Source of the DNA: Takakia lepidozioides
Taxonomy: Eukaryota; Streptophyta; Takakiopsida; Takakiales; Takakiaceae
Direction of reading: 5' to 3'
Length of the DNA stretch: 64,000 nt
Assembly (NCBI GenBank): GCA_030704615.1
Contig: CM060733.1
Coordinates: forward strand, 40,548,001-40,612,000
Shown here: positions 12,816 to 23,384 of the stretch, one piece after another
Layout of the letters: the number at the start of each line of letters is the position of its first letter
How positions within the stretch are numbered: position 1 is the stretch's first letter
Notes under the pieces: model-generated
What the model was told of the DNA's origin: nothing
Seen by the model: the letters and a program-made list of their open reading frames with translations, nothing else
Databases searched by the model: none
Program-made: the position numbers and the translations under genes

Positions 12816-12905
12816 GCCCACCCCCGAAAGGGGGCAGTAGCCGCAAGGCGAAGTGACTCTTAGTTACGCCGACTTCGGCCGGAGTCTTCTCTCTCTCTCT
12901 CTCTC
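12816..12905 (+). ncRNA. Four-hairpin structured SINE-type domain with (TC)n tail, copy 1
   Basis: Seventy-one bases (12816-12886) can fold into four stems: CCCCC-GAAA-GGGGG; GCC-GCAA-GGC; GTGAC-TCTTA-GTTAC; GACTTC-GGCC-GGAGTC. A TC tract follows. A second copy at 56069-56139 has the same length and eight differences, all compatible with the stems or GNRA loops. The 3' domain of the tRNA-derived SINE at 47529-47714 keeps the same four stems with different bases. I infer that this is a SINE 3' domain copied on its own, or a 5'-truncated SINE. Transcription is not shown. Confidence 0.6.
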
Positions 12906-12955
12906 CCCACTCTCTCCATCTCTTTTGTCTCTCTCCCTCTCCCTCTCTCTTTTTA

Positions 12956-13160
12956 ATTTTTTCTGCACCCTCTCTCCCTTGTGGTTTGTTTATTTTTGTG
13001 AGTAGCAAAAAAAAAAGGAGAGAGAGAGAGAGGGAGTGAGAGGGAGAGAGAGGGAGAGAGAGAGGGAGTGAGAGAGAGAGATCAGGAAACAAAAAATTAA
13101 ATAAATAAATGTGGGGGGGTAGGGGGGAGGTCACCCCCCCCCCCCCCACCTTTTTCTTTT
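12956..13160. repeat. Simple-sequence stretch with a truncated repeat-unit end
   Basis: A CT/GA-rich stretch is followed by GATCAGGAAAC, poly(A)-rich sequence, poly(G) and a GGTCACCCCCC tract. This matches the right end of inverted unit U3 (10285-10345). Only about 100 bp of the unit end remains. Frames here are low-complexity (serine/proline/leucine or arginine/glutamate runs) and are not genes. Confidence 0.5.
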
Positions 13161-13593
13161 CTCTTTGGTGCCCCCTCTCGAGACCCCCAGCACTTGCTGC
13201 TCTCAGCCCCCGACATGCTTGGTTTTTTTTTGTTTTTGATCTGGAATGTAGAGGTTGTTTCCTAATGAGGCCAACTTGTGGGTTTGCATGACAGGTGCCA
13301 ACTTATGGGGAAAGAGAAGAAGTCCCCTGCCCCAAAGAAAGGGGCAGACAATCCGTTTGCTCTGCCGTGAGGGCTTCTACCCTGCTACGCATTTTTATTT
13401 TTTTTTTGGGGGGGGGGGGGGGGAGGAGGTATGGGCCGGTTTGGAGCGGCCTAGCCAATCAGCGACGTCGCCCCTTGAGCTTGCAAAGTACAACTGTCAC
13501 ACCTTGTTCCATGTTTTGTCCCTTCCATTGCATGCATGATTTTCTTTGTTGTTTGTTTCTTTTTTTGAATTTGGGGGGGTTATTTATCTTCAG

Positions 13594-14905
13594 GAGGCAG
13601 CAACATGGCTGGCCTCATTGGTGCAGTCCGATGGGGTTGCCAATGAGGGAGAGCACGTGGTGTTCATGAAGGACCCGAACACCAAAGGTAAGAAGAAGAG
13701 GTCTCGACCTCCCGAGATCCCTTGTACCATCAATGAAGGGGCTGCCGAGGAGAGAGAGAGAAGGGAGCGGGAGAAGGAGAGAGAGGAAGTAGCGGGGAAG
13801 GGGAATGAGATGGTCGTGGAGAGTTGAAGGAAAAGAAGAAGAAGAAGAAGAAGTCCCATGGAGAGGAAGGGGTGAGTGTGCATGCGGGGGAGGGCAGTGG
13901 GGTAACAAAGAAGCAGGGGAAGGAGGCTACAAAGAAGGGAGAGGGTGGGAGAAGAACATGGCCTTGGCGATAGAGGACGTGGAGTTGGCAAAGATCGTGA
14001 TGCCACCGGTGAAGGTGAATCGCCATGGTGACCCCTGCGGTGTGTTCGGGGAGGCTCTGAAGAAGCCAACCTTTGAGCTCGCAATGAGGTGGTTCCATTT
14101 GCACATTGAGTGGGCTGATCAGCACTTTGGCGCGAAGCGAGCGTATGCCTGTTAGTTACACCGCCGGTTTCCAGGCAATTGGAGTGACACAAGGGTGATG
14201 GAGATGGTGTGGCAAAACTTGAAGGACAGGAGGTACCGTGCCAGACAGATCATTCGGAGGGCAATGGAAAAGGGGGCCATACCCACAACGCTCCTGAATC
14301 ATTTCACCTTCCATTTGTCGCATGTGCATTAATGAGGTGGATTCGATGCAACGTATGTGTGTAATTCACTAATTTTGGGGGGGGGTAGGTATCGTGGGAT
14401 GCACTCATTGAGAATGATGCAGCAAACAAGGCCAAATTGGAGCGGGCACGCGAAGCAACAACAGTCCACCTTGACAAGCACGAAACCACACACAAGTGGG
14501 GCGCCGACGGATCCAAGGGTTTTATCTTGCGATTTGTAAGTCGTACTTCCCTATGTATTTTGTTATGTCTTCTTTCTGGCTCCATCATCGTGAAGAACTG
14601 ACTTTAATTTGTGGCATGTGTAGCAACGCGCGTTTGAGAGGAAGCCATCTCCGGTAGAGTACAACTACGCCAAGGAGCATGGTTGGCAATCCCTCATGAA
14701 GAACGTGGCCAACACGGAGGGGATGAGTGCACTACATGGCACTAGTATGGATGAGGGCGGGGGTCATGGCCAGGGATTGGATGAGAGCTCTGTGGGACTT
14801 AGGGGAATGTCGCCTCCTTTAGGTGCTCTGGCAAAAGGCGCGGAGTCATCAGGCTCATCGGATAGCTCTGAGTCCTCCACTGAGAATGAGGATGAGGATG
14901 ATTAG
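13594..14905 (+). pseudogene. Spliced plant gene, probably transposon-linked, with one in-frame stop
   Basis: The coding signal runs through several exons. The exon after the acceptor at 13593 begins EAATWLASLVQSDG and continues into a Lys/Arg/Glu-rich linker. A block ending near 14335 reads IEDVELAKIVMPPVKVNRHG, then, after an in-frame TAG at 14153-14155, RRFPGNWSDTRVMEMVW. Exon 14389-14535 (49 codons, phase 0) has an AG acceptor and GTAAGT donor. Exon 14624-14905 (94 codons) ends in an acidic serine-rich tail and TAG. A possible first exon starts at ATG 13305, but its splice phase does not fit. The C-terminal half (ANKAKLERARE..GADGSKGF..ERKPSPVEY) loosely resembles the plant Ptta/En-Spm transposase family (PF03004). 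That assignment is tentative, though a CACTA terminus lies downstream at 17490. No transposase catalytic core was identified. Confidence 0.5.
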
Positions 14906-15179
14906 TCCTAGTCCATGTAGGTCCCAGGTTCAGCCTACTGAACCCTTGTAAGCTTTTCAGCTCATTTCTTGTAAATATATTTCCATATTTCCATCTTCCA
15001 TCTTCTTCATGTGTCGCACCGTCCTCACCCTCGATTCATGCTTGCTCAATTGTGTACCTGCTAAATCAGAGAAATGGAAGCTGTAAGGTCTCCCATCCCC
15101 CAAAACAAAACTAGGCAAAAAACAAAAACCACCCCCAATTCACCCCCAAAATCAACCCCCAACCCCCCCCCCACCAGGT

Positions 15180-15880
15180 TGGCCTCGCGTCTACAGGGCG
15201 TCGGAATTGGCGACGTGTTTTTTGGGAGGGGGTCGCAAGCCACGATGGCCGGGCGTCGCAAATCCCTTTTGCAGGCAGCAACGCCCGACCCCCCTCGCGA
15301 CTTGTTTTTTTGGTCCGGGGGTCGCAAAGCCGCGACGCACTGGCGTTGCGGATCCCACCACCCTGCCTGAGCCACGTGTTTTCATTTTTTGATTGAATAT
15401 AAAGAAAGCGATGCCAGAGCGTCGCGGAAACCCACGCCTGGGCGTCGCGGAGGCCAACTCCAGCTCCTCATGTTTTTTTTTTTTTCTGCCACGCCCAATA
15501 GTCGCTTGGCGTACCACTCGACTTACGCCGCGTGTTTTTGGTTTTAGGATGGGACTCCCGGGCAGGTTACAAAAAAAAAGGGATGCGACGCCATGTCGTC
15601 GCCCCCACCAATGTCATCGGTTGGAGGGCAGTGACGACGAGTCGTCGCTCGCAGGAGGCCCCTGCCATCGGCGTGGACGGCCCGAAAAGCGACATCCGGC
15701 AGTCGCGGGAGTGGGGGCGGGGGCTCGCGACCCCCATACGTCGCATTTTTGCGACTTCTTTTTGGCGACGCCCATGCAACGGTCGGGCATCGCAAATATG
15801 GCGCTTGCCCCGTGCCCGAAATGGGCGTTTTCCCAACGCCGCGGCGTGGCCCGGGCGTCGCAAAGGCCCCCCTTTTCTTT
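15180..15880. repeat. GCGTCGC-rich, CpG-dense island
   Basis: About 700 bp contain many dispersed copies of GGCGTCGC, CGTCGCAA and their complements, with GC content far above the surroundings. Long frames on both strands follow from the GC richness and share no protein family I recognise. It lies between the spliced gene at 13594-14905 and the CACTA right end at 17490, so it could be the GC-rich subterminal region of that transposon. Confidence 0.5.
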
Positions 15881-15889
15881 TAGTGCATG

Positions 15890-16649
15890 AACCCACAAAC
15901 TAGAAACATGCAAAGTCCGTAGCACTGCCTAGTGCAATAGAGAACACCATGCAAAAACAAGTCACCTTGCCCAAATGCGGTGAACATCACGCCAGCAACC
16001 TGCACCAAGCTGGCACATGAATTGACCCCACATTGAGGGCAATAATAGTGGGTCCTCTTGTGGCACTACCCACACAAACGCCTCAGAGGGCTGTGCAAGC
16101 TTTGTTAGCACCACCAACCACTGTATTTAATCTTCTGCTTTTTGTTTTTCCTTTGTTCATGCGTCCGATAGGTGAAGCCAACATTTGATAGCGCCAATAT
16201 TCATGCTCGGGTCACTAACAAAACATGTCAAATTATATGTGCAGATGAAAAAAGGTGACCAGGTGTAATTGTCCAACTGGGAGGATGAGTTGATCTATGT
16301 TGGCTGGGGAAGAATTCATGGGGTTTATGGCAGGAGCAAAGGCCACCACCCAAATGGACACTACTAGGTTTTTGTTGCAAGGTGCCTATATGCAACTTCA
16401 CTGGGGCTTGACAAACTACTGACCGCAAGTAGGAGCCAGTTCTGCGAGACTATATCAAGAATATTTGTGGAAGTACAAATATGTAGTGAAGATGATGTAA
16501 GACCTCTAGTACTGATTTTTGAGGTAGTACAGAGAGCTGAAAACCTTGGAGTGGGTAGGGGACGTTAGGCAGGGGTGGAAGAAAGCACTATCGATCTAGC
16601 ACATTTGCAAACGAATATTCTTAATTTAATGTAAGAGTAGTATTTTGAT
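15890..16649. other. Intervening sequence without a recognised gene
   Basis: No conserved coding frame, RNA gene or repeat was recognised. The minus-strand frame at 16228-16428 is short and unsupported. Base composition returns to the window average after the GC-rich island. Confidence 0.4.
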
Positions 16650-17490
16650 GTTAGTATGTTGTCAGACACTTTTACAGTTCAATGAAAATATTCCACTATT
16701 GAGTGAAATAGACAACAAATTGATTTTAATGCTTCACTATGTAGTGTTTGATTTCACTGTGCCTAGTCACTAATTTTAGTGAAAACAAATACTCCATAGT
16801 GAATCTTTACTGTTTGGTATTTTCATTCACTACAAAGGAGCACTAGTTGGTGTTACATCATACTAGATGGGTAGTGAATATATAGCCATGTATATTCACA
16901 ACATAGTGAAATAAAAAGACATGTTCCACTGCAAGGTATTATATTTAACTATATGTTGGATAACACGTTGACGGAATAGTGAAATTGTAGCCCAGAGATC
17001 AGTCACTATGTAGTAACTCTTATCAACTACAAGTTTAGACATGTCGTGTGCTAATCTACCACATAGTGAAAAATAATGGAACACATAGCCATAATTTCAC
17101 TAAAAAGTAATTAATTCAAGTGTAACTAGTTGAAGACGTGGCATGGGGTAGAATGCCATATAGTGAAACGTATCACTACCACGTGTACTATAATGAAACA
17201 TAGTCATGACACGTGTACTGATATAGTGAAATATTTTGACTGATCTCTATCCTAGTATAGTGAAATTGATCATTGCCACGTGTACACTCGTAGTGAAACA
17301 ATACATTGCCACCTGAAAACTCGACCATAGTGAAATATTTTCACTGACTGAAATGACTATCCACTTCACTTCAAGACGTGCTTGAAACGATGCACCTAAA
17401 ATGACTAGGGTGTCAGTTGTGAAACATGCCTGAAACGACTCAAAATGTAGTGAAAATGGGTAGTCGTAAAAACCAGATACTGTTGTAGTG
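16650..17490. mobile_element. Right subterminal region and terminus of a CACTA transposon
   Basis: The sequence ends at 17490 with AGTCGTAAAAACCAGATAC then TGTTGTAGTG. This matches the right end of the complete CACTA element at 54432-54458 (GTCGTAAAAGCCGCAATC then TGTTGTAGTG). The 800 bp before it hold dozens of TAGTGAAA and TTCACTA motifs in both orientations and several CACGTGT boxes. That is the usual appearance of CACTA subterminal repeats. The matching left end was not found between 13000 and 17000, so the element is truncated or its left end has decayed. The base triplet after the terminus is AAG. Confidence 0.6.
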
Positions 17491-17681
17491 AAGATTTTTT
17501 TTAAAGAAAAATCTGAACAAATGATGGGTTTTTTTCACACATGCCGCGACCTGTTTGGGGTCGCATAGGCAATTAATGGTTAAAGAAAGAGTAGCCATTT
17601 ATTTCTCACTAGCCAGCAAAGATTTAGGGCTAGATGATTACCTCATAATCCTTTAGCATAATATAACCATAGTGAAGGTTA

Positions 17682-18111
17682 TGTCATGGTTTTAGTCATG
17701 GTTATCTAGAATTACCTACTTCTAGTTAACTAGGACATTTTAGATATTTATATTTATATTTTGTGTGTTGGGACTTCATTTGGTCTCACATGCCAAGTGA
17801 GGTGTCGAGCCTCACTTGAGACATGGAGATAGGTTTTCCCCTTGTGAGTGTTGAGGAGGCTCATCTTCTTGTAGTTGAGCCTCCATGAGCTTCTCTCACC
17901 TCCATAGCTCTAGGTATTGAGAGGGAATGTGTTGAGGGCTTTGTAGGGTGGATTCCTTTAGCAAAGGTGCCCTTGGCTTGACTTAGTTTATGTGATAGAG
18001 TGGATTTCACTTGGAAGGACTAGGGCTTGTTCTTCATGTGATTGCTTCATGCTTGAGAGCTTTCATTGTCTTCTACTTCTCTCATTTCTCATCTCTTATC
18101 ACTACAAGAAG
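17682..18111 (+). repeat. 5' long terminal repeat, or its duplicated part
   Basis: It starts TGTCATGGTTTTAGTCATGG and contains an AT-rich TATA-like stretch (about 17750-17770). It matches 34704-35132 at about 98-99 percent, with five transitions and two indels by eye. Identity ends abruptly at 18111. No tRNA-type primer binding site was seen directly after it, so the true LTR may be longer and the 3' copy truncated. Confidence 0.65.
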
Positions 18112-20598
18112 ATCACCTTATGCTTGTGAGTGTGGAGTGTAAGGATTAGTTTTGCACTTGTATTTTAAAGAGGTTGAGAGCTAGGAGAATTTAGCTCTTG
18201 TATCACAAGGCTTGCAAGGGGTTGCAAGGAAAGGTGCTCGAGTATTGCATGCACCAAGGAGTTGGAGAGCTTGAGAAGAAAGCTCTTGAGTTACAAGATT
18301 TTGCAAGGATTGTAAGGAGGAAGTCTTGCGTGTGTGGAAGCATGGATTCTAGGGTTTGAGAATCCTTTGTATGCATTATGGAGTCGATGGTGTGCGCCAT
18401 GGCTTGTGGAGAGTGACTAAAGGCTTGTTAGTGCTCATTTCACTATCAAGCTAGGGTTAAGCAAGTTCAAAGTGTGGATGTTGTGGAAGAGAAGCCAAGG
18501 AGCTATATATGCTTGGGCTTGAAGAGGCAAGCACTTGGAGAGCACTAAGAAGCTCAAGAGGTTTTGAAAGGGAGCATGTGAAGAAATCTTCCAATCATGG
18601 TGGTGTGGAGCCAAGCTTAGGGTGCCATTGGAAGGGCTTGGAGAACATGTGGTGGGAAATCCTTGAAGGGAAATCATCATTCAATGTATGCATAACTTCA
18701 CCCTAACTATGTAATGTGACAAGAGGGGGAGGCAATACTTGGCTATTCATGCTCTTGGTAGTGCGAGCTTTGTGGTAGATAGTTGACCAAGCAAGTGGTG
18801 CATGTGTGGAGCATGTTCGCTTGAGTTTGTAAGTTCAAGTTTGAGAAGGGGAGCTCTTGAACTAGCAAGAGATGAAGGCCTTTGAGATCCATTTGTGTGT
18901 GAAGTGGAGAGGTGTTGATTCATGTTATGATGAAGGAGAGCAACACATAGGCCAAGAGGTCATGAAACATGCATTCAAATGACCACGAGGAGCACATGGA
19001 TGATGGATTGGTGCAAGACCCCAAATGAGGCATATGGCGTGAGAGTGGGATCCAAGGCGGATTGCTTGGGAGCATTATTGTAGGTGACAAGCATTGCTCC
19101 TACACATTGAGATAATTTGTGTTGATTTGGAGCAATTGTCAAGTGATGAGGAGACAAATGTATGATTGCTCGGCAATGGAGATATGGTAGTTTGCAATCA
19201 AATCCCAAGGACTAGAAAGGGGATTGATTTGGTGGACAATGACTTGCAAGTTGAGTTGGACCACTCTTGGTTGCACATTGGGGTGGAAGAGAGCAAGAAG
19301 ATGCCTCTTATGACCACCTAGAGACCATATTTTTGCTTGAGTAGAAGCATAGAAGTCAAGGACTTGCATTCTAGCTCTTCATTATAAACCCTAGTAGTGT
19401 ATGCTCAGACTATACCTCTGTTAGTATACCAAACAGGAGCTTGTCCCTTTGACTATACCTCTGTTGAGGTATCACCATATGTGAACCCTAATGTGAGACT
19501 ATACCTTTGTTAGTATACCAAACATGAGCTTGTCCATTTTTCTATACCTCTATTGAGGTATCACCATATGTGAACCCTAATCAGCTCAGACTATACCTCT
19601 GTTAGTATACCAAACAGGAGCTTGTCCCTTTTACTATACCTCTGTTGAGGTATCACCATATGTGGACCCTAATCAGCTCAGACTATACCTCTGTTAGTAT
19701 ACCAAACAGAACCCTCATTTTCAGACTATACCTCTGTAAAGGTATCATCAACGTAAGGGACCCTAGCAACCTCAGACTATACCTCTGTTAAGGTATCAAC
19801 AGTGAAAGGACTTAGTGAAATTTAAGGGCCTTTGGAGGATTGTTTGGAAGATATTTGAGGGCCCTTGGAAGAGTATTTGGAGGATCTTTGGGGTCCTTAG
19901 AGGAGTGTTTGGAGGATCTTTGGGGTCCTTGGAGGACCCTTCGAGGAGCTTTGGTGGACAATGTTGAAGAGCTCTTGAAGGATTGATTGAGGGATATTGA
20001 AGGATACTTGCCACGGCCATACAAGCGAGTGGATAGAGACAGGAGGGAGAGTGGTGGGATGAGAGCATTCTGGGGTTAGGAATTGCTTTAGTTTCTCTTT
20101 TCCATAGTCTTTCACCCTCTCTGTAGGCCAAAACCTTTCCGTAGGTGGAGGCAAGAGTCAGTCCGGGTTTGGGCTGGGGTGTCCTTGCAGGAGCGACACT
20201 GTGGAGTGTTTTTGGTGTGGGGGAGTTGCTGTCTTGATTTTCTTGTGTTTGGATCTCCTCCACGCCTGCATGCTTGACTGTGCGCCATGTTAGCTTTATG
20301 TGGGCGTTTGTTTTCATAGGAGGTTGGTCCGGATTTGATCACTGGCCAATCCTAGAGTATGCTGTCGGTGGTGAGGCTGGAGTGATGACCAGCAAGACCA
20401 CCAGTGTTTCTTCTATGGTGAGGCTGGGTTGATGACCAGCAGACCATAGGAGTGTTTGCGGTGGATGCAGGTGCAGGTACAGGTCTACGTTAGAAACCTA
20501 TTATTCCTGCTTGAACCAGTAGCCGCAACAAGTTCTTTACCCGGTTACCTTGTAGAAAGTGGGGATTAGAGACAGGTTGACAACCGGTTGGGTTGTGA
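18112..20598 (+). repeat. Long retrotransposon leader with tandem hairpin repeats
   Basis: This is a 2.5 kb non-coding leader before gag. Bases 19395-19800 hold about five tandem copies of an 80-90 bp unit. The unit contains TATACCTCTGTTAGTATACC and the hairpin ATACCTC-tgtt-GAGGTAT. Bases 19840-19990 hold shorter direct repeats of GGAGGATCTTTGGGGTCCTT. Minus-strand frames over this part (19796-20342) arise from the repeats. Bases 18140-19380 hold degenerate agctcttg/gcaagg repeats. No gene was seen. Confidence 0.6.
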
Positions 20599-20613
20599 GT
20601 TTTCATCACGGAG

Positions 20614-22478
20614 GTGCCACTAGCTGCTGAGGGGAGTGCCGGTACAAGCACCAGCGATACTAGTGGGTACACAAGACAAGGTGTGCGGTTTAGGCCACGT
20701 TCACCTTCAGTGTCTTCTAAGGAAGGTTCAGACTCGGAGTCAGGAGGATTCTCGCCGAGGGTGCAAGTCATTTCCGTGCCATTGTTGTGGGACACGATGG
20801 AGGAGACGTATGGAGCTACCAAGGGGCCACGTAGGTACTCTGGAGCTGTGGGCACCATCGAGCTTGATGACTTTATACAAGAGTTTGACAGTTGGCGTGA
20901 TTTGCAGCAAATGCGCAATCCACAATTGTTTACGCCCTTTATGGCGTGGAAGGGGCTATTCCAGCACCTTGAGGGGCCGCCCATGGATGATTACCATGAA
21001 TTTAGGCGGGGACATGCGGTGGAGATTGAGGAGTGGCGAGAGTATTGGTCACCTAACTATGTCTCAATTACTAGAGGCACAAGGGCAGCGGTGACACCAA
21101 CAGCTACACAAATATCTCCAACTACAAGCACTAGTAGTGAAACAAGTAGTGCCGACACTTCTGCAGGTGGTACCAGTTCAAAAGGTGCTACTACTCCTCC
21201 TGCCACAATTACAACACATGTGCCTAGATTCAACCCGGTGGTGGAGTTCTTCCAGGAGTTGCGGAGGAACTACCAAGGTGTACGGACAGAGAAGCTGCGA
21301 AGTTTGCAAGACTTCCAACGCAAATCCAGTGAGAGCTTGCGAGAGGCCTACACTCGTATGAGGCGCTTGATAAGTGTGACCCAAGGGGTTACTGAAGCTC
21401 AGGCAGTCCAGTTCTGGTATGGAATTTTGGACAAGGAGCTCAAGAGAAGGGTGCGGGATGCAACCCTGTTACAAGCGGCCCAACCCACATTAGCGGATGT
21501 GTTTCTGCTGGCTGAATGGATTGAGCTCAACATGGTGGAGGAGCGAGTTGTTACCATTGGATTTGGCAAGGACATGCCTGCACGAGGTGCAGCTGCCAGC
21601 CCACAGACACAAGGGACTGCCCAACAGCGTGGTCAGGGGGGCAAGGTTTCCCAACCCAAGTTCCATGGAGCTTACAGGGGACCTCAGGTGCAGAGGCCCG
21701 TGGCATCTTTTGCAGGCCAACAACAACCAGGGGTGATATGTTGGACATGTGGAGGACCCCATGTCAAGAGAGATTGCCCAGAGAGTGGCAGAAGGCCGGC
21801 ACAAGCACAGCCTGCACAGTTGCAGTGTGGGCATTGTGGCAAGTATGGGCATGGAGATGCCTAGTGTTATGATTTGCATCCTGAGTTGCGCCCAGGCCAG
21901 TTCCAAGGGAACAATGGTGACCGGGGGCAAGGTGGACCAGTCCAGAGAGGACGAGGTGGTCGGGCACGAGGTGCAGGCCAAGGGCAAGCTCAACATGGCC
22001 AAGGACGCGGAGGTCAGGGTGTTGACCAAGACATGGCCAACCGGCTTTAGCAGCTAGAGTAGAGGCTCGATGCTATGGCTACAGCTCAGGTGGAACCGGC
22101 TCCCAGGCGGGATGGTCCACCTCCTGCTCCTGAGGGAGGAGATATGGGAGGCATGGGATTCATGTGTGGAGCGGCACTACCACTGGTGCAGGTGGAGTCT
22201 GCTGCAGCCGTGACTCGAGGAGCAGCACGAGTTCCTGAGCCACGAGGTGCAGAGGTGGAATTGGATCCACAGCGTGGGGAGGCAAGCCGTCAGGTGAGGC
22301 TTCCTCAGTCATTCACATTGGCGGAGACAGTGTCGACCCCATCCATGGCATCTAGTTCTCGCCCGACTGTTACCGAGGCGGAGGTTACTATGCCATTGGG
22401 GAGAGCTACACGTGCAGCACTAACACCTGCTACCAAGGCTAGTGCAACCGGTGTGTTATTGGGGGCAGCCACCTCTGT
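20614..22478 (+). pseudogene. gag: gag-like capsid region of the Ty3/gypsy element
   Basis: The first open stretch (416 codons to 21864) contains a retrotransposon gag core (roughly residues 60-330, including VQFWYGILDKELKRR). A first CCHC zinc knuckle follows (21739-21777, CWTCGGPHVKRDC). A second knuckle (CGHCGKYGH) is cut by a TAG at 21862-21864, one codon before its last cysteine. The same frame continues past TAG stops at 22048 and 22060 through a Gly/Gln/Arg-rich and Pro/Ala-rich linker to about 22600. No ATG is evident at the start: the open stretch begins after a TGA at 20596-20598 and its first usable codon is GTG at 20614. Gag would package the element RNA in the cytoplasm. Confidence 0.75.
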
Positions 22479-23369
22479 GTGTCAAGCCCCACTGTTCTCG
22501 GCAACCATGATTGTGACGCCGGGGGTAAGACCAGCTGCAGTGTTCAGACTAGCAACAACACTCTGCGAGAGTGGGAGGTCACTTCATCTTCTGCGGAGTT
22601 ACTGGAAGTTGTAGTGGCAGAGGGATCCTCGGATTTGAGGGTCACAACTACCACGGCTGCGCCATGGCAAGCTGCAGCTACAAGGTTGACGGAGCTGCCA
22701 GCTAGGCCAGCCTTTGAGCGCGCCATGGTGACACCTGGAGTTGTCTTGTTAGACAACCAGGGAGACATTTTCACTTTGAGTGGACCGGTAGGCAAGAAGT
22801 ACCGGCCACTGCGGGTCTTGTTGGACTCAGGAGCTCAGCCACTGATGTTGGGCAGAGCTGCTATTGCAGGTTTGGGCCTCATGGAGGCGGATATAGAGCC
22901 TTGTCCTTTCCAGATACAGACATCTCTGGGAGGATCAGAGCAGGCTCGGGGCATGACACGACGTGAATTGGCCATTGGACTACAACCAGATCATCCTGTA
23001 GATGGCTCAGTGATGCAAGCCAAGGCCATTGTGACAGACGCGGTCTCTTACGATGTCCTTGTTGGTGGGGCAGTGTTATATCCCATGGGTTTCACCCTGG
23101 ACTTTTGGGAGGAGTCAGCATCCTACAGGCCTGGATGGCAGTCAGGGGATGGTCGTCGTGCACAGCTCCTTGTGACATTCATTGGGGGTATTGCGGCTAC
23201 CCAGCGGGGCAAGATGCCAATACTAGCCGCCTTTACAGCTGTAGTTAGTTGGCTTGGAGAGTTGCTGGAAGACAATGCCCATGCAGAGGATGTGCCACCT
23301 CCAGCAGAGCAGGATGACATGCATGGTACGGCGGAGTTGCCTACCATGGTTGCTCACACTCCATTATAG
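22479..23369 (+). pseudogene. Aspartic protease domain of the Ty3/gypsy polyprotein
   Basis: A frameshift between 22479 and 22614 moves the reading from the gag frame into this frame, which the DNA methyltransferase also uses. The retropepsin-like active site is VLLDSGAQPLMLG (near 22815), the usual D-S/T-G motif, with the flap and second half following (VSYDVLVGGAVLYPMGFTLDFW). The stretch ends at a TAG (23367-23369) that leads in frame into the methyltransferase. Such proteases process Gag-Pol. This copy is broken by the frameshift and stop. Confidence 0.75.
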
Positions 23370-23384
23370 GGTACGAGCAAGGAT

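Noticed and set aside
12816-12886. Conserved minus-strand peptide (GVTKSHFA..RLLPP) shared with 56069-56139
   Set aside because: Five of about 23 residues differ, whereas all base changes respect the RNA stems; an RNA explanation fits better than a protein.
12816-12905. Hammerhead or twister ribozyme
   Set aside because: The hammerhead core CUGAUGA..GAAA is absent and the twister layout does not fit the stems.
12757-13149. 130-codon minus-strand frame
   Set aside because: It is made of CT/GA simple repeats (Ser/Leu/Pro runs, Arg/Glu runs); no protein signal.
13590-14192. 200-codon minus-strand frame
   Set aside because: It lies opposite the spliced plus-strand gene, crosses its introns, and is Ser/Pro/Leu low complexity from GA-rich coding DNA.
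15061-15925. Many overlapping frames on both strands
   Set aside because: They follow from the GC-rich CGTCGC words, which contain few stop codons; no frame has family motifs.
20490-20984. 164-codon minus-strand frame
   Set aside because: Antisense to the gag region; no motifs.
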